Of a stretch of DNA of 6,515 bases, positions 5,751 to 6,515 are shown one piece after another. This stretch comes from DASSKA01 sp035765755. GTDB taxonomy: Bacteria; Actinomycetota; Actinomycetes; Propionibacteriales; Nocardioidaceae. Location of the stretch: NCBI GenBank assembly GCA_035765755.1, contig DASTWW010000011.1, forward strand, positions 1 through 6,515, in the 5' to 3' direction. The number at the start of each line of letters is the position of its first letter. Position 1 is the stretch's first letter. Made by a program: the position numbers and the translations under genes. A model generated the notes under the pieces. The model searched no databases. It had not been told where the DNA came from and was given only the letters and a program-made list of their open reading frames with translations.

Positions 5751-6515
5751 GAGCCGGCCAGCCTCTCCAGGGTGTCCGCGAGCGCCTCCACGCCGGCCAG
5801 GCAGTCGGCCATCTCGGCGTGCTCGTCGGGGCTGTGCGAGACGCCGGTCGGGTTGCGCACGAACAGCATCGCGGTGGGCACCCCGGCCTCGGAGATGATG
5901 CCCGCGTCGTGTCCGGCCATGGTCGGGATGATCGGCCAGTCGCCGTCCTCGTGCGCGGCGATCCGGGCCGCGAGGGTCGGGTCGAAGTCCACCGCGCCGG
6001 ACACCGACTCGGTGGTGACCTGCAGCGTGGTGCCGTCGCGGTCAGCGCGTTCGGAGGCGAGCCGCTGCACCGCGGTCAGCAGCTCGTCGAGGTTCCGTGG
6101 GGACTCCGCGCGCGCGTCCAGCCAGGCGGTCACCCGTGAGGGCACCGCGTTGGTGCCGTTCGGTTGTACGTCAACGCGGCCGAACGTCGCGCGCTGCCCG
6201 GTGAGCCGGGCCTGCTTGTTGGCGGCCAGCACGGTCATCGCGTAGCTGAGCATCGGGTCGTGCCGGTCCTCCATCCTCGTGGTGCCGGCGTGGTTGGCCT
6301 GACCGGCGAACTCGAACCGGTAGCGCCCGTGCGGCCAGATCGCGCTGGCCACCCCGACCGGTGCCCCCCGGTCGACCAGGTCGCGGCCCTGCTCGACGTG
6401 CAGCTCCACGAAGCAGCCGATCCGGTCGCGCAGCTCGGTCCACCCAGGCTGTCGGGAATCGGGGTGGTCCGGGTCCGGAGACAGCCCGGCCGCGGAGAGC
6501 GCGTCGCCGAAACGG
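5747..6515 (-). CDS. M20-family amidohydrolase (allantoate amidohydrolase / N-carbamoyl-L-amino acid hydrolase type), partial; candidate N-formylglutamate deformylase
   Basis: The C-terminal 255 residues are in the window; about 150 N-terminal residues lie beyond the right edge, so the first metal-ligand group cannot be seen. In fragment numbering, FVELHVEQG (35-43) carries H39, the usual metal ligand of this clade; GQANHAGTTRM (71-81) has H75 of the dimer/lid domain; N122 and R135, 13 residues apart, match the carboxylate-binding Asn/Arg pair of N-carbamoyl-L-amino acid hydrolases; MAGHDA (199-204) and GVSHSPDEHAE (224-234) hold the catalytic-region H202 and last metal ligand H227. By sequence alone it would be called allantoate amidohydrolase or carbamoylase. 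Its GTGA overlap with hutF, whose product is N-formylglutamate, suggests it releases formate and glutamate in place of HutG. The apparent start at 6409 is an internal valine, since the frame stays open with conserved family sequence to the edge. Confidence 0.88.
   Translation of the reverse strand, partial: RFGDALSAAGLSPDPDHPDSRQPGWTELRDRIGCFVELHVEQGRDLVDRGAPVGVASAIWPHGRYRFEFAGQANHAGTTRMEDRHDPMLSYAMTVLAANKQARLTGQRATFGRVDVQPNGTNAVPSRVTAWLDARAESPRNLDELLTAVQRLASERADRDGTTLQVTTESVSGAVDFDPTLAARIAAHEDGDWPIIPTMAGHDAGIISEAGVPTAMLFVRNPTGVSHSPDEHAEMADCLAGVEALADTLERLAGS

Noticed and set aside
3585..6245. A very long plus-strand open frame (886 codons) opposite the hut genes
   Set aside because: It is antisense to three genes with clear catalytic motifs; its own translation is low-complexity Ser/Arg/Ala with no recognisable domain. 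Long antisense frames are usual in high-GC DNA.
6407..6409. Start codon for the M20 gene at 6409
   Set aside because: This GTG is the valine in the FVELHVEQG motif. The frame continues open to the window edge with family-like sequence, so the gene is truncated by the window rather than short.
1..6515. tRNA, rRNA, CRISPR array, insertion sequence or transposase
   Set aside because: No cloverleaf, rRNA-like sequence, regularly spaced repeats or transposase motifs were seen on reading both strands.

Overview
The window is GC-rich, uses GTG starts freely, and carries an LCP-family wall ligase with a LytR_C tail, an actinobacterial-type small membrane protein and a histidine-utilisation operon. 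This points to a high-GC actinobacterium, probably a Nocardioides-like member of the Propionibacteriales. The lineage is an inference from gene content and style, not from a marker gene.

Left part (1-695, minus strand, read right to left): two very small genes, at 516-695 and 268-423, encode basic proteins of 59 and 51 residues that share a W-K-A-D-x3-R-R-E-R core and look like tandem paralogues. They are followed by the first 62 codons of a P-loop ATPase regulator of the LuxR/LAL type, which runs off the left edge. A 17-bp GC-rich stem-loop lies between the two small genes and could act as an attenuator. This module is the least explained part of the window.

Middle (696-3220, plus strand): a divergent control region with two palindromes and a 22-bp-spaced direct repeat precedes an LCP (LytR-CpsA-Psr) protein of 525 or 511 residues. 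LCP proteins attach glycopolymers to peptidoglycan. A 58-nt gap separates it from a multi-spanning membrane protein of 197 residues, probably DUF6518. A long imperfect inverted repeat (two 20-nt arms, 18 pairs) sits in the convergent gap before the next operon.

Right part (3221-6515, minus strand): part of a histidine-degradation operon, transcribed in the order M20-family amidohydrolase (N-terminus beyond the right edge), hutF (formimidoylglutamate deiminase), hutI (imidazolonepropionase). HutI opens imidazolonepropionate to formiminoglutamate and HutF deiminates that to N-formylglutamate. The M20 enzyme, translationally coupled to hutF by a 4-nt overlap, is a good candidate for the final deformylation step in place of classical HutG. 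hutH and hutU are not in the window.
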